Origin: Halomonas sp.
GTDB lineage: Bacteria > Pseudomonadota > Gammaproteobacteria > Pseudomonadales > Halomonadaceae
Direction of reading: 5' to 3'
DNA: 64,000 nt
Assembly: GCF_017983445.1 (NCBI RefSeq)
Contig: NZ_JAGOBJ010000009.1
Location: 186,001 to 250,000, forward strand
Below the pieces are notes generated by a model. It was not told the DNA's origin. It saw only the letters and a list, made by a program, of their open reading frames with translations, and did no database searches. Position 1 is the first letter of the stretch. Each line of letters starts with the position of its first letter. Both the position numbers and the translations under genes were made by a program. This document shows positions 48,102 through 57,264 of this stretch, in pieces.

Positions 48102-49361
48102 ATGGCTCAGCATAATGCCTTTTACGCCCAGTCAGGCGGCGTTACCGCCGTTATTAACGCTAGCGCCTGTGGCGTTATCGAAGCTTGCCGTCAGGCGCCC
48201 GAGCAGATTGGCAAAGTGTATGCCGGACATAACGGCATCATTGGCGCGTTGACTGAAGATCTTATTGATGTAAGCCAGGAAAGTGATGAATCGATCGCTG
48301 CGCTACGCCATACACCAGGCGGTGCGTTCGGCTCTTGCCGTTACAAGCTGAAAGATATCGACACGCACCGCACGCAGTACGAGCGTTTGATCGAGGTTTT
48401 TAAAGCTCACGATATTCGCTACTTCTTCTATAACGGTGGCGGCGACAGTGCCGATACCTGCCTGAAAATTTCCCAGCTGTCTGAAAAACTGGGTTATCCG
48501 CTGACCGCCATCCACGTGCCAAAAACCGTGGATAACGATCTGCCGATTACCGATAACAGCCCGGGCTTTGGTAGCGTTGCCAAATATATTGCTACCTCTA
48601 CCCGCGAAGCCTCGCTGGATATCGCTTCCATGTGCGCCACGTCTACCAAAGTATTCGTGCTTGAAGTGATGGGCCGCCATGCTGGCTGGATTGCCGCCGC
48701 GGGTGGGCTTGCTGGGGAAGGCGAAGGCGAGCCGCCGCATTTGATTATTTTTCCGGAAATTGCCTTCAACCGTAAAGCGGTGATGGCCCGTGTCGAGGAA
48801 AGCGTCAAGCAGAACGGCTACTGCGTGATTGTGGTATCCGAAGGTGCGCGCTATGAAGACGGTACCTTCCTGGCTGACGCGGGCAATACCGATGCCTTTG
48901 GCCATCGTCAGCTGGGCGGCGTTGCGCCCACGCTTGCCGGTATGATCAAGCAGGACTTGGGCTATAAGTACCACTGGGCCGTTGCTGATTACTTACAGCG
49001 TGCGGCACGCCATTTGGCGTCTAAAACCGACGTTGAGCAAGCCTATGCGGTTGGCCGTGAAGCGGTGACGCTGGCCCTTGCCGGTAAAAACTCGATGATG
49101 CCGGCAATTCGGCGTGTCTCCCAATCGCCATACCAGTGGGACGTGATTTCCGCGCCGTTGGCTCAGATTGCCAACCAGGAAAAGTTTATGCCGCGTGACT
49201 TTATCAGCGAAAGCGGTTTTGCGATTACCCAGGCGTGCCGTGACTACCTCTCCCCGCTGATTCAAGGCGAAGACTTCCCGCCGTTTGAAAACGGCTTGCC
49301 CAAAGTGGCTAAGCTCAAGCTTGCCAAGGTTGAGCAAAAACTCCCGACCTTCACGCTGTAA
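48102..49361 (+). CDS. pfp: 6-phosphofructokinase, pyrophosphate-dependent type
   Basis: Phosphorylates fructose-6-phosphate, probably reversibly with PPi. The 419-aa protein carries NGGGDSADT (about 112-120), with Asp at the site that is Gly in ATP enzymes, and PKTVDNDLP (about 140-148), where Lys replaces the Gly of the ATP-type PGT motif. Both changes mark PPi-dependent PFKs. GFGSVAKYI and EVMGRHAGWIA are substrate motifs. A soluble pyrophosphatase gene lies 2 kb away. A strong terminator follows. Confidence 0.88.
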   Translation: MAQHNAFYAQSGGVTAVINASACGVIEACRQAPEQIGKVYAGHNGIIGALTEDLIDVSQESDESIAALRHTPGGAFGSCRYKLKDIDTHRTQYERLIEVFKAHDIRYFFYNGGGDSADTCLKISQLSEKLGYPLTAIHVPKTVDNDLPITDNSPGFGSVAKYIATSTREASLDIASMCATSTKVFVLEVMGRHAGWIAAAGGLAGEGEGEPPHLIIFPEIAFNRKAVMARVEESVKQNGYCVIVVSEGARYEDGTFLADAGNTDAFGHRQLGGVAPTLAGMIKQDLGYKYHWAVADYLQRAARHLASKTDVEQAYAVGREAVTLALAGKNSMMPAIRRVSQSPYQWDVISAPLAQIANQEKFMPRDFISESGFAITQACRDYLSPLIQGEDFPPFENGLPKVAKLKLAKVEQKLPTFTL

Positions 49362-49380
49362 CTCCAAACGCTTACCAAAA

Positions 49381-49412
49381 CGGGCGATGATCATTTCATC
49401 GCCCGTTTTTTT
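49381..49412 (+). terminator. pfp terminator
   Basis: A perfect 10-bp stem (CGGGCGATGA with TCATCGCCCG), a 5-base loop and seven T lie 20 bases after the pfp stop. It also separates pfp from the convergent kinase-like gene. Confidence 0.94.
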
Positions 49413-49450
49413 ATGGCCAGCTATTTGATAGCCGTTTTAATCTGGTTTCG

Positions 49451-51169
49451 CTAACGCATCAGCCACGACAGCACAAGCAGAAGCAGCAATACGCCAGCAA
49501 CCCCCTGCCAGAAATGCCGCCGAGGCTCCGGGCGGGCTTCTTCGCGGGCGGGTAGACGACCCAGCGGTACTCGAAGTGCATGTAAAAACTCCGACAGACG
49601 CCTGAAGCGTAGCGCCCGCTGAGGATCCAGTGCGCGTCTTAACGCCTCATCCAGCTCAATGGATATTTCCGGATTCTGGGCACGCGAGCTGCGGTAGCTA
49701 AGCTCTTCCAGATCCGTATGGCTGCGCAACTTGTTCGGCGTGAATTGATACGGCAATGCGCCAGTCAACAACCAGTAAACGGTTGAGGCTAAGGAGTACT
49801 GATCGCTGCGGCGCCCAACGCTGTCGCCCAGCGCATACTCAGGCGCGGTATGCTCGTTAAAACCAATTTGACGTAACAGCTCCCCAGACTGACGGTGGCC
49901 ATCTGCTTCACGCATATGACATGCGCTAAAATCGTTCAGCATCAGCTTTCCATGCGTATCGATCAAGATATTATCCGGGGTAATTTGTTGATGGATGATA
50001 TCCCGGTGATGCAGCGCCTGAACGGCTTTACCCAGCTGATTGGCAATATCGAGTCGTTGGACAAGGCTTGCCTGGGGATGCCTTTCGGCCCACTGGCGAA
50101 GCGTCTCGCCTTCCACGTGCTGCATGAGATAATAAAGATAGCGTCGCGGCCTTGAAGGCTTCACCACTTTGACAATGAAGGGTGAATTGACCCGTTCAAC
50201 GACCCATTGCTGAAGCAGAAAATGCTCCAGATAAGCATTACGCAGTGAAAGCTCGGGGCTAGGTGCCTTCATGACCATTTCACGTTCAGTGTGCACATCC
50301 CGCACGCGGTAAACGCGGGACTGCGCATTCCGTGACAGCACTTCAATGACTTCCAGACCGTCCAAACGCTCACCCGGGACAAGCTCGGGTGGAATCGGCA
50401 GGTCGCCGTAAATCAGGCTTGGGTCATCCGGCGTCTCTTCGGGAAGCTCATCGATACGCACTAGTTGAAAACAGAACTGGTCACCCCCGTAGCCACGCTC
50501 CTGGGCACGCTGTTTGGCTTCACTGGCCAAGCGCTCGCAGGCGGCATCCAGGTCGCTGGCATCCTGGCGAATCAGGCGCACGTAATCCGAGGGCAGCAGC
50601 GTGCCGCGCACCCCCCGCGTGGTAAACAGGAAAATATCCCCTTGCTTGAGCCCCAGGTGGGTGTAATCGATATCCACACTGCCGTCCATCCCCAGCGCTC
50701 GGGAGGGGTAGTGATAGCCGCCGATATCAGTGACATGGTCACGGCTCAGTTGCTCAAACTCAGCGCCGCGCAGGCGAAAAACCAGCGTATCGCCCATATG
50801 AAAAAGATGGGCTTCGCGCTGACGGAAGACCATTACCGACATGGAGGACACAAAGCCACCCTCTTTTACATGTTGGCTTTGGCTGTAGCACCAGCTATTC
50901 AGTGCGCGCAGCACGCGGGTTGCCGATGTTTTCGTGTCCCAGTGGTCGGGCGTGGAAAAGTAGTCTGCCAAAAACCCCCGCACGCTCAAGTCGCCCGCCT
51001 GCTTGGCCAGCGTATTGCGTGAAACGGAGTCGCTGATAACCGCACAGCCCCCTTTGACTTTCAATATCGGCGCATCAGGGAAACGCACCGACATGGAGCT
51101 GCGATGCAAGCGCCTGTCAGGAGCCACAAACGCTTGACCATAACTGATTAGCAACTGGGCATGCCCCAC
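49451..51169 (-). CDS. PP2C phosphatase / Ser-Thr kinase-like membrane protein with degenerate motifs
   Basis: A 572-aa protein with a PP2C-like domain (about 1-245), a protein-kinase fold (about 275-540) and one C-terminal transmembrane helix (about 551-570, preceded by an Arg-rich stretch). The kinase part keeps the ATP lysine (MVMKAP), a DF motif (LNDFSA) and APEYA. The catalytic loop reads IIHQQITPDN, so the HRD aspartate is Gln and the following Lys is Thr: a predicted pseudokinase. The PP2C part is also altered (SDS for the ADG motif, GDTL for GDSR, GDQ for the DN motif). Similar intact fusions occur near nitrate-assimilation genes in other species; none are here. Confidence 0.82.
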   Translation of the reverse strand: MGHAQLLISYGQAFVAPDRRLHRSSMSVRFPDAPILKVKGGCAVISDSVSRNTLAKQAGDLSVRGFLADYFSTPDHWDTKTSATRVLRALNSWCYSQSQHVKEGGFVSSMSVMVFRQREAHLFHMGDTLVFRLRGAEFEQLSRDHVTDIGGYHYPSRALGMDGSVDIDYTHLGLKQGDIFLFTTRGVRGTLLPSDYVRLIRQDASDLDAACERLASEAKQRAQERGYGGDQFCFQLVRIDELPEETPDDPSLIYGDLPIPPELVPGERLDGLEVIEVLSRNAQSRVYRVRDVHTEREMVMKAPSPELSLRNAYLEHFLLQQWVVERVNSPFIVKVVKPSRPRRYLYYLMQHVEGETLRQWAERHPQASLVQRLDIANQLGKAVQALHHRDIIHQQITPDNILIDTHGKLMLNDFSACHMREADGHRQSGELLRQIGFNEHTAPEYALGDSVGRRSDQYSLASTVYWLLTGALPYQFTPNKLRSHTDLEELSYRSSRAQNPEISIELDEALRRALDPQRALRFRRLSEFLHALRVPLGRLPAREEARPEPRRHFWQGVAGVLLLLLVLSWLMR

Positions 51170-51291
51170 TCATCCTCCTTGGCTAACCGCTCAGCATGAA
51201 TTTCACAACCGCTATAATACACGCAACGACCTCAATGCGATGCCCAACTAACGTCACGATTGCGGTGATACGCTCCCCGCGCCATGTTGCA

Positions 51292-51321
51292 TTGGCAATC
51301 GTAGAGCCATCTTCGTATAAT
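51292..51321 (+). promoter_or_regulatory. Predicted sigma70 promoter of ppa
   Basis: TTGGCA (51292-51297), an 18-base spacer and a perfect TATAAT (51316-51321) place a transcript start near 51328, giving a leader of about 60 bases before ATG 51390. A second TATAAT at 51213 lacks a convincing -35 element. Confidence 0.7.
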
Positions 51322-51389
51322 TCCCGCCTATTCGTGCAACGCATCAATTGCTTAGCCACTGCATCACCCAAGGACTTAAGGATTCAACG

Positions 51390-51920
51390 ATGAACTTCGA
51401 TAACATCCCTGCTGGAAAGGATTTGCCGAACGATATTTACGTGGCGATCGAGATTCCTGCGAACCACGCCCCGATCAAATATGAAATCGACAAAGACATG
51501 GGCGCGCTGCTGGTTGACCGCTTCATGGCCACGCCGATGTTCTACCCCGCCAACTATGGCTTTATCCCGCACACGCTGGCTGATGATGGCGATGCGCTGG
51601 ACGCGCTTGTCGTTACCCCTTATCCAGTAGCGCCGGGTAGCATTATTCGCGCGCGCCCCGTCGGCATCCTGAACATGACCGATGAAGCGGGCGAAGACGC
51701 CAAACTTGTGTGCGTACCGCACCCCAAACTCAGCGCGCTTTATGATGACGTTCAGGAAGTCACCGACCTGCCTGAGCTGCTGCGTCAGCAAATTGCACAC
51801 TTCTTTGAGAACTACAAAGATCTTGAAAAAGGCAAGTGGGTAAAAGTTGAGTCCTGGGAAGGCGTAGAAGCTGCGCGTAAAGCCATCGAGAAATCAGCGG
51901 CAGCTTACCAGAAAGCGTAA
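51390..51920 (+). CDS. ppa: Inorganic pyrophosphatase (family I)
   Basis: Hydrolyses PPi to phosphate and drives biosynthesis forward. About 176 aa from ATG 51390 ([18 protein letters not shown]). Metal-binding residues are visible in [23 protein letters not shown] (in two halves, about 52-74), [13 protein letters not shown] and [12 protein letters not shown]. An upstream in-frame ATG at 51348 is not conserved. A strong terminator follows. Confidence 0.96.
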   Translation: MNFDNIPAGKDLPNDIYVAIEIPANHAPIKYEIDKDMGALLVDRFMATPMFYPANYGFIPHTLADDGDALDALVVTPYPVAPGSIIRARPVGILNMTDEAGEDAKLVCVPHPKLSALYDDVQEVTDLPELLRQQIAHFFENYKDLEKGKWVKVESWEGVEAARKAIEKSAAAYQKA

Positions 51921-51951
51921 AGTGAACTAACGTTCGCGTTTTGTCTCTATT

Positions 51952-51980
51952 AAGAAGGCCGCCCTCAAGGCGGCCTTCTT
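51952..51980 (+). terminator. ppa terminator
   Basis: A perfect 12-bp stem (AAGAAGGCCGCC with GGCGGCCTTCTT) and a 5-base loop lie 31 bases after the stop. T-rich sequence is short but the stem is very strong. Confidence 0.88.
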
Positions 51981-52094
51981 ATTATGCCAAGCTAATGTTT
52001 GTTATCGTACTGTTGCCCCATAGAGGCGTCCGGCTTTACCTGCGTAAGCTTCATGCAGAGGGTCACCCCGTCATACCGCCGTTAAGGATGTATC

Positions 52095-53993
52095 GTGTTA
52101 TCCATCAAACGCTTAAGTTCGCTCTTGCTTCTCTGTTGCCTGCCCTTTACCACCCAGGCACAGTGGTTTTCATCTAGCAGTGATGATGCGTTTTTATCGG
52201 TGATGGAGGCGTTCCAGCCCAGCGCCTGGCACGATGGCGAAACACTTTATGTTGGCATGCAGATTACTCAAGGCTACTACCTTTATCGGCATCAGTTTGC
52301 CGTTGAAAGCCAGACGCCGTCGGTAACTCTAGGTGACTCCGTTCTGCCGGAAGGCACGTTTACCACTGACGAATTTTTTGGCGACGTTTACACGTTCCGT
52401 GATCAGGTAGTATTTGAAACACCTCTTGAAAGTGTCTACTCAGGCCCTATTGATATAGCGCTCACCTTTCAGGGGTGCGCCGATGCCGGGCTTTGTTATC
52501 CCCCCGAGCGCGTAAACCTCCAGGCGGCTGAATCAGAACCGCCCGCCCACTATGCTGAGTGGTTAAGCGAGAATACCAGCCAGCCAGCCAGCAGCGTAGA
52601 ACCTGGCAATATGTCAGGTTCTGACATGGCAGGCCCTGTCTCAAGTTCTGTCTCAAGTTCTGTTTCAAGCCCTGCCATAGGCACACCCCAGAGTGCCGAC
52701 AGCCGCTTTAGCACGCTGTTAAGCGAAGCAAGCCTGCCTCTGGCATTAGGGCTATTTTTTCTTGCTGGGCTAAGCCTTACGTTTACGCCCTGCGTATTAC
52801 CCATGATTCCAATACTTTCATCCATCATTGTTGGCCAGAATCCCACCAGACCGCGCGCCTTTGTACTCTCGGCAAGCTACGTGCTGGGTATGTCAATAAC
52901 CTACGCCGTTGTAGGCGTTCTGATGGGGTTATTTGGAGCCGGCCTTAACTTGCAGGCGCGCCTTCAGTCGGCACCGGTATTAATCACCTTTGCTCTGTTA
53001 TTCACGCTGTTTGCGCTGGCCATGTTTGGCGCCTTTGAAGTGCGCTTTTCACAACGGCTCACTAACCGTATCGATGCCTGGCAAGCGCGTGCCCAAAAAA
53101 GCGGCCCTGGTGGGCTGGCATTAGCGGGAGCGCTTTCCGTTTTAGTGGTATCTCCCTGCGTAACGGCTCCCTTAGCTGGCGCGCTGGTATTTATTTCTTC
53201 AACGGGCGATGCCGTTATTGGCGGCGCGGTACTGTTTGCCTTAGGCCTGGGGATGGGGTTGCCGCTGTTGCTTGTAGGTACATTCGGCGTGACGCTACTG
53301 CCCCGCACAGGCGCCTGGATGAATGGCGTTAAAACTGCCTTTGGCCTGTTGCTATTGGGTGTCGCGGTTTGGATGATCGAACGCTTGGTTGCAGGCCCTA
53401 TCGGGCTGTTACTCTGGGCGGCACTGGCTATTGGTAGCGCCCTGGCGCTAGGGGCTTTAACGTTGAACCAGCGGCCAGGCTGGTCACGTGCCCGGCAAAC
53501 GCTAGGGCTAATGCTACTGGCCTGGGGATTAGCCTTAGTATTGGGCGCAGCTCAGGGCAATAACAACCCCCTTCGCCCGTTAAGTCTTTCAAGCACATCC
53601 GAGCCAAGCGCCAATGCGGTGCTGGCATTTGAAGAAGTGGATAGCTTGGACGAACTGCAATCGGCGCTTAGTGAAGCAGACGATGCCAACCGGCCCGCTT
53701 TTGTACACTTCACTGCCGAATGGTGTATTTCATGCAAGCTGATGGAGCGTGATGTCTATCCTGACCCCCGCGTTGTTGCTGCCTTGGAAGGCTTTACCCT
53801 GATTGCAGTCGATGTAACAGACACCACCCCGCAGAGCCGACAGTTGCTGAATCAATATCAGCTCTTTGGCCCGCCAAGCCTGCTGTTCTTTCATCAAGGT
53901 AACGAGATACGCGCAGCGCGTATTCAGGGGGAGGCAAACGCCAGCGAGCTTGCCGAGCATCTTTCGTCATTAAAGCAGTGGCTGTCGAGTTAG
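52095..53993 (+). CDS. dsbD: Thiol:disulfide interchange protein DsbD
   Basis: Carries electrons from cytosolic thioredoxin across the inner membrane to periplasmic DsbC, DsbG and cytochrome maturation. 632 aa from GTG 52095 (AAGGA upstream). It has a signal peptide (1-22), an N-terminal nDsbD domain with the Cys pair CADAGLCYPP (about 129-138), a Ser-rich repetitive linker (about 165-205), eight-helix core with TPCVLPMIPIL and SPCVTAPLAGAL, and a C-terminal thioredoxin domain with WCISCK (about 542-547). Confidence 0.95.
   Translation: MLSIKRLSSLLLLCCLPFTTQAQWFSSSSDDAFLSVMEAFQPSAWHDGETLYVGMQITQGYYLYRHQFAVESQTPSVTLGDSVLPEGTFTTDEFFGDVYTFRDQVVFETPLESVYSGPIDIALTFQGCADAGLCYPPERVNLQAAESEPPAHYAEWLSENTSQPASSVEPGNMSGSDMAGPVSSSVSSSVSSPAIGTPQSADSRFSTLLSEASLPLALGLFFLAGLSLTFTPCVLPMIPILSSIIVGQNPTRPRAFVLSASYVLGMSITYAVVGVLMGLFGAGLNLQARLQSAPVLITFALLFTLFALAMFGAFEVRFSQRLTNRIDAWQARAQKSGPGGLALAGALSVLVVSPCVTAPLAGALVFISSTGDAVIGGAVLFALGLGMGLPLLLVGTFGVTLLPRTGAWMNGVKTAFGLLLLGVAVWMIERLVAGPIGLLLWAALAIGSALALGALTLNQRPGWSRARQTLGLMLLAWGLALVLGAAQGNNNPLRPLSLSSTSEPSANAVLAFEEVDSLDELQSALSEADDANRPAFVHFTAEWCISCKLMERDVYPDPRVVAALEGFTLIAVDVTDTTPQSRQLLNQYQLFGPPSLLFFHQGNEIRAARIQGEANASELAEHLSSLKQWLSS
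52636..52671 (+). repeat. Three 12-base tandem units in dsbD
   Basis: CTGTCTCAAGTT at 52636 and 52648, then CTGTTTCAAGCC at 52660, encode a Ser/Val linker (VSSSVSSSVSS) between the periplasmic and membrane domains. The 12-base period keeps frame, so copy number could vary without harm. Confidence 0.8.
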
Positions 53994-54330
53994 AAACATG
54001 ATCTCTCGGTTTGTGTCTTTATGGGACTTGGTTCGCACCAATAACGGCAGGGTCTTCGCTAAATAGTGATCAAGCCATCTAGTACATCAATGGGGCGTAA
54101 TGGCTTAGCTATCCACTGGACAAGCGCTGGACATGCACTTGTTTTTTCGGCAAACTCCGCTTCCATATTAGTTAAATTCTCGATTTTTTAGCTTTAGAAG
54201 AGGGAACGTTCGCTAACATGCAGCGTTCTCTTGTTTTTTAAATTCGGTTTACTGCGTGCTGAACATCACATCGTAAACCTTGCGTTCAGCGTAGCCAGGT
54301 CGCAACCTTTAAACAGTAATGGGGCTCAGT
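53994..54330. other. 337-bp intergenic region upstream of accB
   Basis: No gene is seen. The left part shows nothing I recognise. The right part holds a hairpin-like element with a T run near 54197-54240 and then the accB leader. The aroQ gene that often precedes accB is absent, and no clear remnant of it is visible. Confidence 0.6.
54197..54240 (+). terminator. Possible terminator in the dsbD-accB gap
   Basis: AGAG-GG-AACG pairs with CGTT-CTCT (two-base bulge), followed by TGTTTTTT. It is far from the dsbD stop (about 200 bases) and might instead act as an attenuator ahead of accBC. Confidence 0.5.
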
Positions 54331-54795
54331 ATGGATATTCGCAAAGTAAAAAAACTGATCGAACTGCTCGAAGAATCAAACATCAGTGAGATCGAAATTC
54401 AGGAAGGCGAAGAGTCGGTACGTATCAGCCGCCACCCTAATGGCGCCACATGGCAGCCCCAGCCTATGCCGCAGTACGGCTACCCGGCACAAGCCCCCGC
54501 ACCTGCCCCGGCACCCGCAGCTCCGGGCGCTGATGTTGAGACTCAGGGTGCAAGCTTCCGTGGCGAAGCCGTTAATTCACCCATGGTCGGTACGTTCTAC
54601 CGCAGCCCGGCACCCGGTGCCAAATCCTTCGTAGAAGTAGGCGATACCGTAAAACAGGGTGATACGGTTTGCATCGTGGAAGCGATGAAAATGATGAACC
54701 AGATTGAAGCCGATCGCGACGGTGTAGTTGAGGCCATCCTGGTGGAAGATGGTGAGCCAGTGGAATTTGATCAGCCCATGATCGTCCTCGCTTAA
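54331..54795 (+). CDS. accB: Biotin carboxyl carrier protein of acetyl-CoA carboxylase
   Basis: Carries biotin between the carboxylase and transferase halves of acetyl-CoA carboxylase. 154 aa from ATG 54331 ([20 protein letters not shown], the family start); an ATG 12 bases upstream is possible. A Pro/Ala hinge (about 40-70) precedes the biotinyl domain, with the biotinylated Lys in [12 protein letters not shown] (about 117-128). accC follows within 31 bases. Confidence 0.97.
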   Translation: MDIRKVKKLIELLEESNISEIEIQEGEESVRISRHPNGATWQPQPMPQYGYPAQAPAPAPAPAAPGADVETQGASFRGEAVNSPMVGTFYRSPAPGAKSFVEVGDTVKQGDTVCIVEAMKMMNQIEADRDGVVEAILVEDGEPVEFDQPMIVLA

Positions 54796-54825
54796 TCTTT
54801 CACATCAACACGGGTGGACTCTCCC

Positions 54826-56166
54826 ATGCTGGACAAGGTACTTATCGCGAATCGCGGCGAGATAGCCCTACGTATTCTGAGGGCCTGTAAAGAACTGGGC
54901 ATCAAAACCGTAGCGGTTCACTCCAAGGCCGACCGCGAGCTTATGCACGTGCGCCTGGCGGATGAAGCTGTGTGTATTGGCCCAGCCTCATCGGCACAAT
55001 CGTATTTGAATATTCCTGCGCTGATCAGCGCCGCTGAAGTGACTGACTCAAGCGCGATTCATCCGGGCTATGGCTTTTTGTCTGAAAATGCCAACTTTGC
55101 CGAGCAGGTCGAGCGTTCGGGCTTTGCGTTTATTGGCCCACGCGCTGAAACCATTCGTCTGATGGGCGACAAAGTCAGCGCCATTGAAGCCATGAAGAAG
55201 GCCGGCGTGCCGACCGTTCCAGGCTCTGACGGCCCGCTTGGCGATGATGACGTTTCGAACCTGGCCGCTGGTCAGCGCGTTGGCTACCCGGTCATTATCA
55301 AGGCAGCCGCTGGCGGCGGTGGCCGGGGCATGCGGGTCGTGCACTCAGAAAGCCAACTGCTCGAAGCCATCAGTATTACCCAAAACGAAGCTCAGGCAGC
55401 GTTTGGCGATGGTACGGTTTACATGGAAAAATTCCTTGAGAAGCCGCGCCACGTGGAAGTACAGGTGCTTGCCGATGGCCAGGGCAACGCTATCCACCTG
55501 TATGACCGGGACTGCTCGCTTCAACGCCGCCATCAGAAAGTACTGGAAGAAGCGCCCGCCCCAGGCATTGAGCCACAAGCGCGTGCGGATGTACTCGAAG
55601 CCTGCCGTCAGGCGTGTATCGAAATCAATTATCGCGGCGCGGGGACGTTTGAGTTTCTATATGAAGACGGCAAATTCTTCTTCATCGAAATGAACACCCG
55701 CGTTCAGGTAGAGCACCCGGTCACCGAAATGGTAACGGGCATCGATATCGTCAAAGAGCAGTTGCGCATCGCATCAGGCTTGCCGCTGTCGATTCGCCAG
55801 GAAGACGTAAAGCTTAACGGTCACGCGTTCGAGTGCCGGATCAATGCCGAAGATTCGCGTACCTTTATGCCCTCACCAGGTAAAGTGACGCTGTTTCATG
55901 CGCCGGGCGGCCTGGGCGTTCGTATGGACTCGCATCTTTATACGGGCTATACCGTTCCGCCTCACTACGACTCGCTAATCGGCAAGTTGATCACTTGGGG
56001 TGCTGACCGCGAGATTGCGCTGACGCGCATGCGCAATGCCCTGGATGAGCTCCTGGTTGAAGGTATCAAGACCAATATCGACCTGCAGAAAGACCTGGTG
56101 CGCGATAGTCATTTCCGCCAGGGTGGTGTCAACATTCACTACCTGGAAAAGAAACTTGCTGGCTAA
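54826..56166 (+). CDS. accC: Biotin carboxylase subunit of acetyl-CoA carboxylase
   Basis: ATP-grasp enzyme that carboxylates biotin on AccB, 446 aa from ATG 54826 ([20 protein letters not shown]). The glycine-rich ATP loop [13 protein letters not shown] (about 162-174), the catalytic [14 protein letters not shown] (about 288-301) and [15 protein letters not shown] are present. An in-frame GTG at 54814 is less likely. A perfect 10-bp stem terminator follows. Confidence 0.97.
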   Translation: MLDKVLIANRGEIALRILRACKELGIKTVAVHSKADRELMHVRLADEAVCIGPASSAQSYLNIPALISAAEVTDSSAIHPGYGFLSENANFAEQVERSGFAFIGPRAETIRLMGDKVSAIEAMKKAGVPTVPGSDGPLGDDDVSNLAAGQRVGYPVIIKAAAGGGGRGMRVVHSESQLLEAISITQNEAQAAFGDGTVYMEKFLEKPRHVEVQVLADGQGNAIHLYDRDCSLQRRHQKVLEEAPAPGIEPQARADVLEACRQACIEINYRGAGTFEFLYEDGKFFFIEMNTRVQVEHPVTEMVTGIDIVKEQLRIASGLPLSIRQEDVKLNGHAFECRINAEDSRTFMPSPGKVTLFHAPGGLGVRMDSHLYTGYTVPPHYDSLIGKLITWGADREIALTRMRNALDELLVEGIKTNIDLQKDLVRDSHFRQGGVNIHYLEKKLAG

Positions 56167-56211
56167 ATTTGAAATCCGCTAATTTTCAATGGTTAGCCGA
56201 TAGTGATGCCA

Positions 56212-56250
56212 AACGGGGTGGCTGAGTCCACCCCGTTACCGTTTTTGTTT
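56212..56250 (+). terminator. accBC terminator
   Basis: AACGGGGTGG (56212-56221) pairs perfectly with CCACCCCGTT (56228-56237) over a 6-base loop, followed by ACCGTTTTTGTTT. It lies about 45 bases after the accC stop. Confidence 0.9.
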
Positions 56251-56268
56251 CTACCGCGGAGACACGCC

Positions 56269-57180
56269 ATGCCTTGGCTTCAACTCAAAGCCCATGTCGC
56301 GCCTGAGCAGGCGGAGCTGCTTGAAGACCTGCTGCTTGAAGAAGGCGCAACGGCCATTGGGCTTCAAGATGCCCACGATGATCCCGTTTTCGAGCCTGAG
56401 CGCGGCACCACGCCCTTGTGGCAGGATACGATCCTGACCGGCCTCTACGATGATCTCGAAGGCGTTGAGAGCATGCTTATGCGTATTGCGGCAGCGTGGG
56501 CTGAACAGATGCCTGACGAGCCCTGCCCGGCGATCGAGTATGAGCTGCTGGCCGATCGCGACTGGGAACGCGAGTGGATGGACGACTTCACGCCACTTCA
56601 GATGGGACAGCGGCTCTGGATTGTTCCCAGCTGGCACACTCCACCAGAAGCCGATGCGGTCAATTTGATTCTGGATCCAGGCTTAGCTTTTGGTACCGGC
56701 ACCCACCCCACCACCGCACTGTGTCTTGAATGGCTCGATCAGCTAGCGGTTGAAGGTACACTTGCCGACAAGAACGTACTCGATATTGGCTGTGGCTCGG
56801 GCATTCTGGCGATTGCAGCTCTCAAGCTTGGCGCCCAGCATGCTGATGGCACGGATATTGACCCCCAGGCGCTGCAAGCCAGCCGCGATAATGCCGAACG
56901 CAATCAGATTGCTGAGCAGGACCTTGCGCTTTATTACCCAGAGCAGCTAACCGGCGGCCCCTACCCGGTAGTCACCGCGAACATTTTAGCTGGTCCTTTA
57001 GTGGAACTGGCGCCGACGATTGCAGGCCATGTTGCGCCGAAGGGGCTGCTTGCGCTGTCAGGTATACTTGCCAATCAGGCCCAGGACGTCCTCAAGGCCT
57101 ACGAAGCAGAAGGCATAATGATGGATGAGCCCGTTATTCGCGAAGGCTGGGTGCGACTTACTGGCCATCGCCCCGGTTAA
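56269..57180 (+). CDS. prmA: Ribosomal protein L11 methyltransferase
   Basis: Methylates lysines and the N-terminus of ribosomal protein L11. About 303 aa from ATG 56269 (MPWLQLKAHV); the longer open frame runs back through the accC terminator and is rejected. The L11-binding N-terminal domain carries YELLADRDWEREWMDDF (about 89-105). The SAM-binding core has LDPGLAFGTGTHPTT (about 141-155), VLDIGCGSGILAIAALKLGA (about 172-191) and VTANILAGPLVEL. Confidence 0.96.
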   Translation: MPWLQLKAHVAPEQAELLEDLLLEEGATAIGLQDAHDDPVFEPERGTTPLWQDTILTGLYDDLEGVESMLMRIAAAWAEQMPDEPCPAIEYELLADRDWEREWMDDFTPLQMGQRLWIVPSWHTPPEADAVNLILDPGLAFGTGTHPTTALCLEWLDQLAVEGTLADKNVLDIGCGSGILAIAALKLGAQHADGTDIDPQALQASRDNAERNQIAEQDLALYYPEQLTGGPYPVVTANILAGPLVELAPTIAGHVAPKGLLALSGILANQAQDVLKAYEAEGIMMDEPVIREGWVRLTGHRPG

Positions 57181-57264
57181 TCTGCGCAACAGCCTTCATT
57201 CCACTCCCGAGTAGGCGTATCATACGCCCCCTTGAAACGACCTACTCGTTTATCCAACAGCGCA

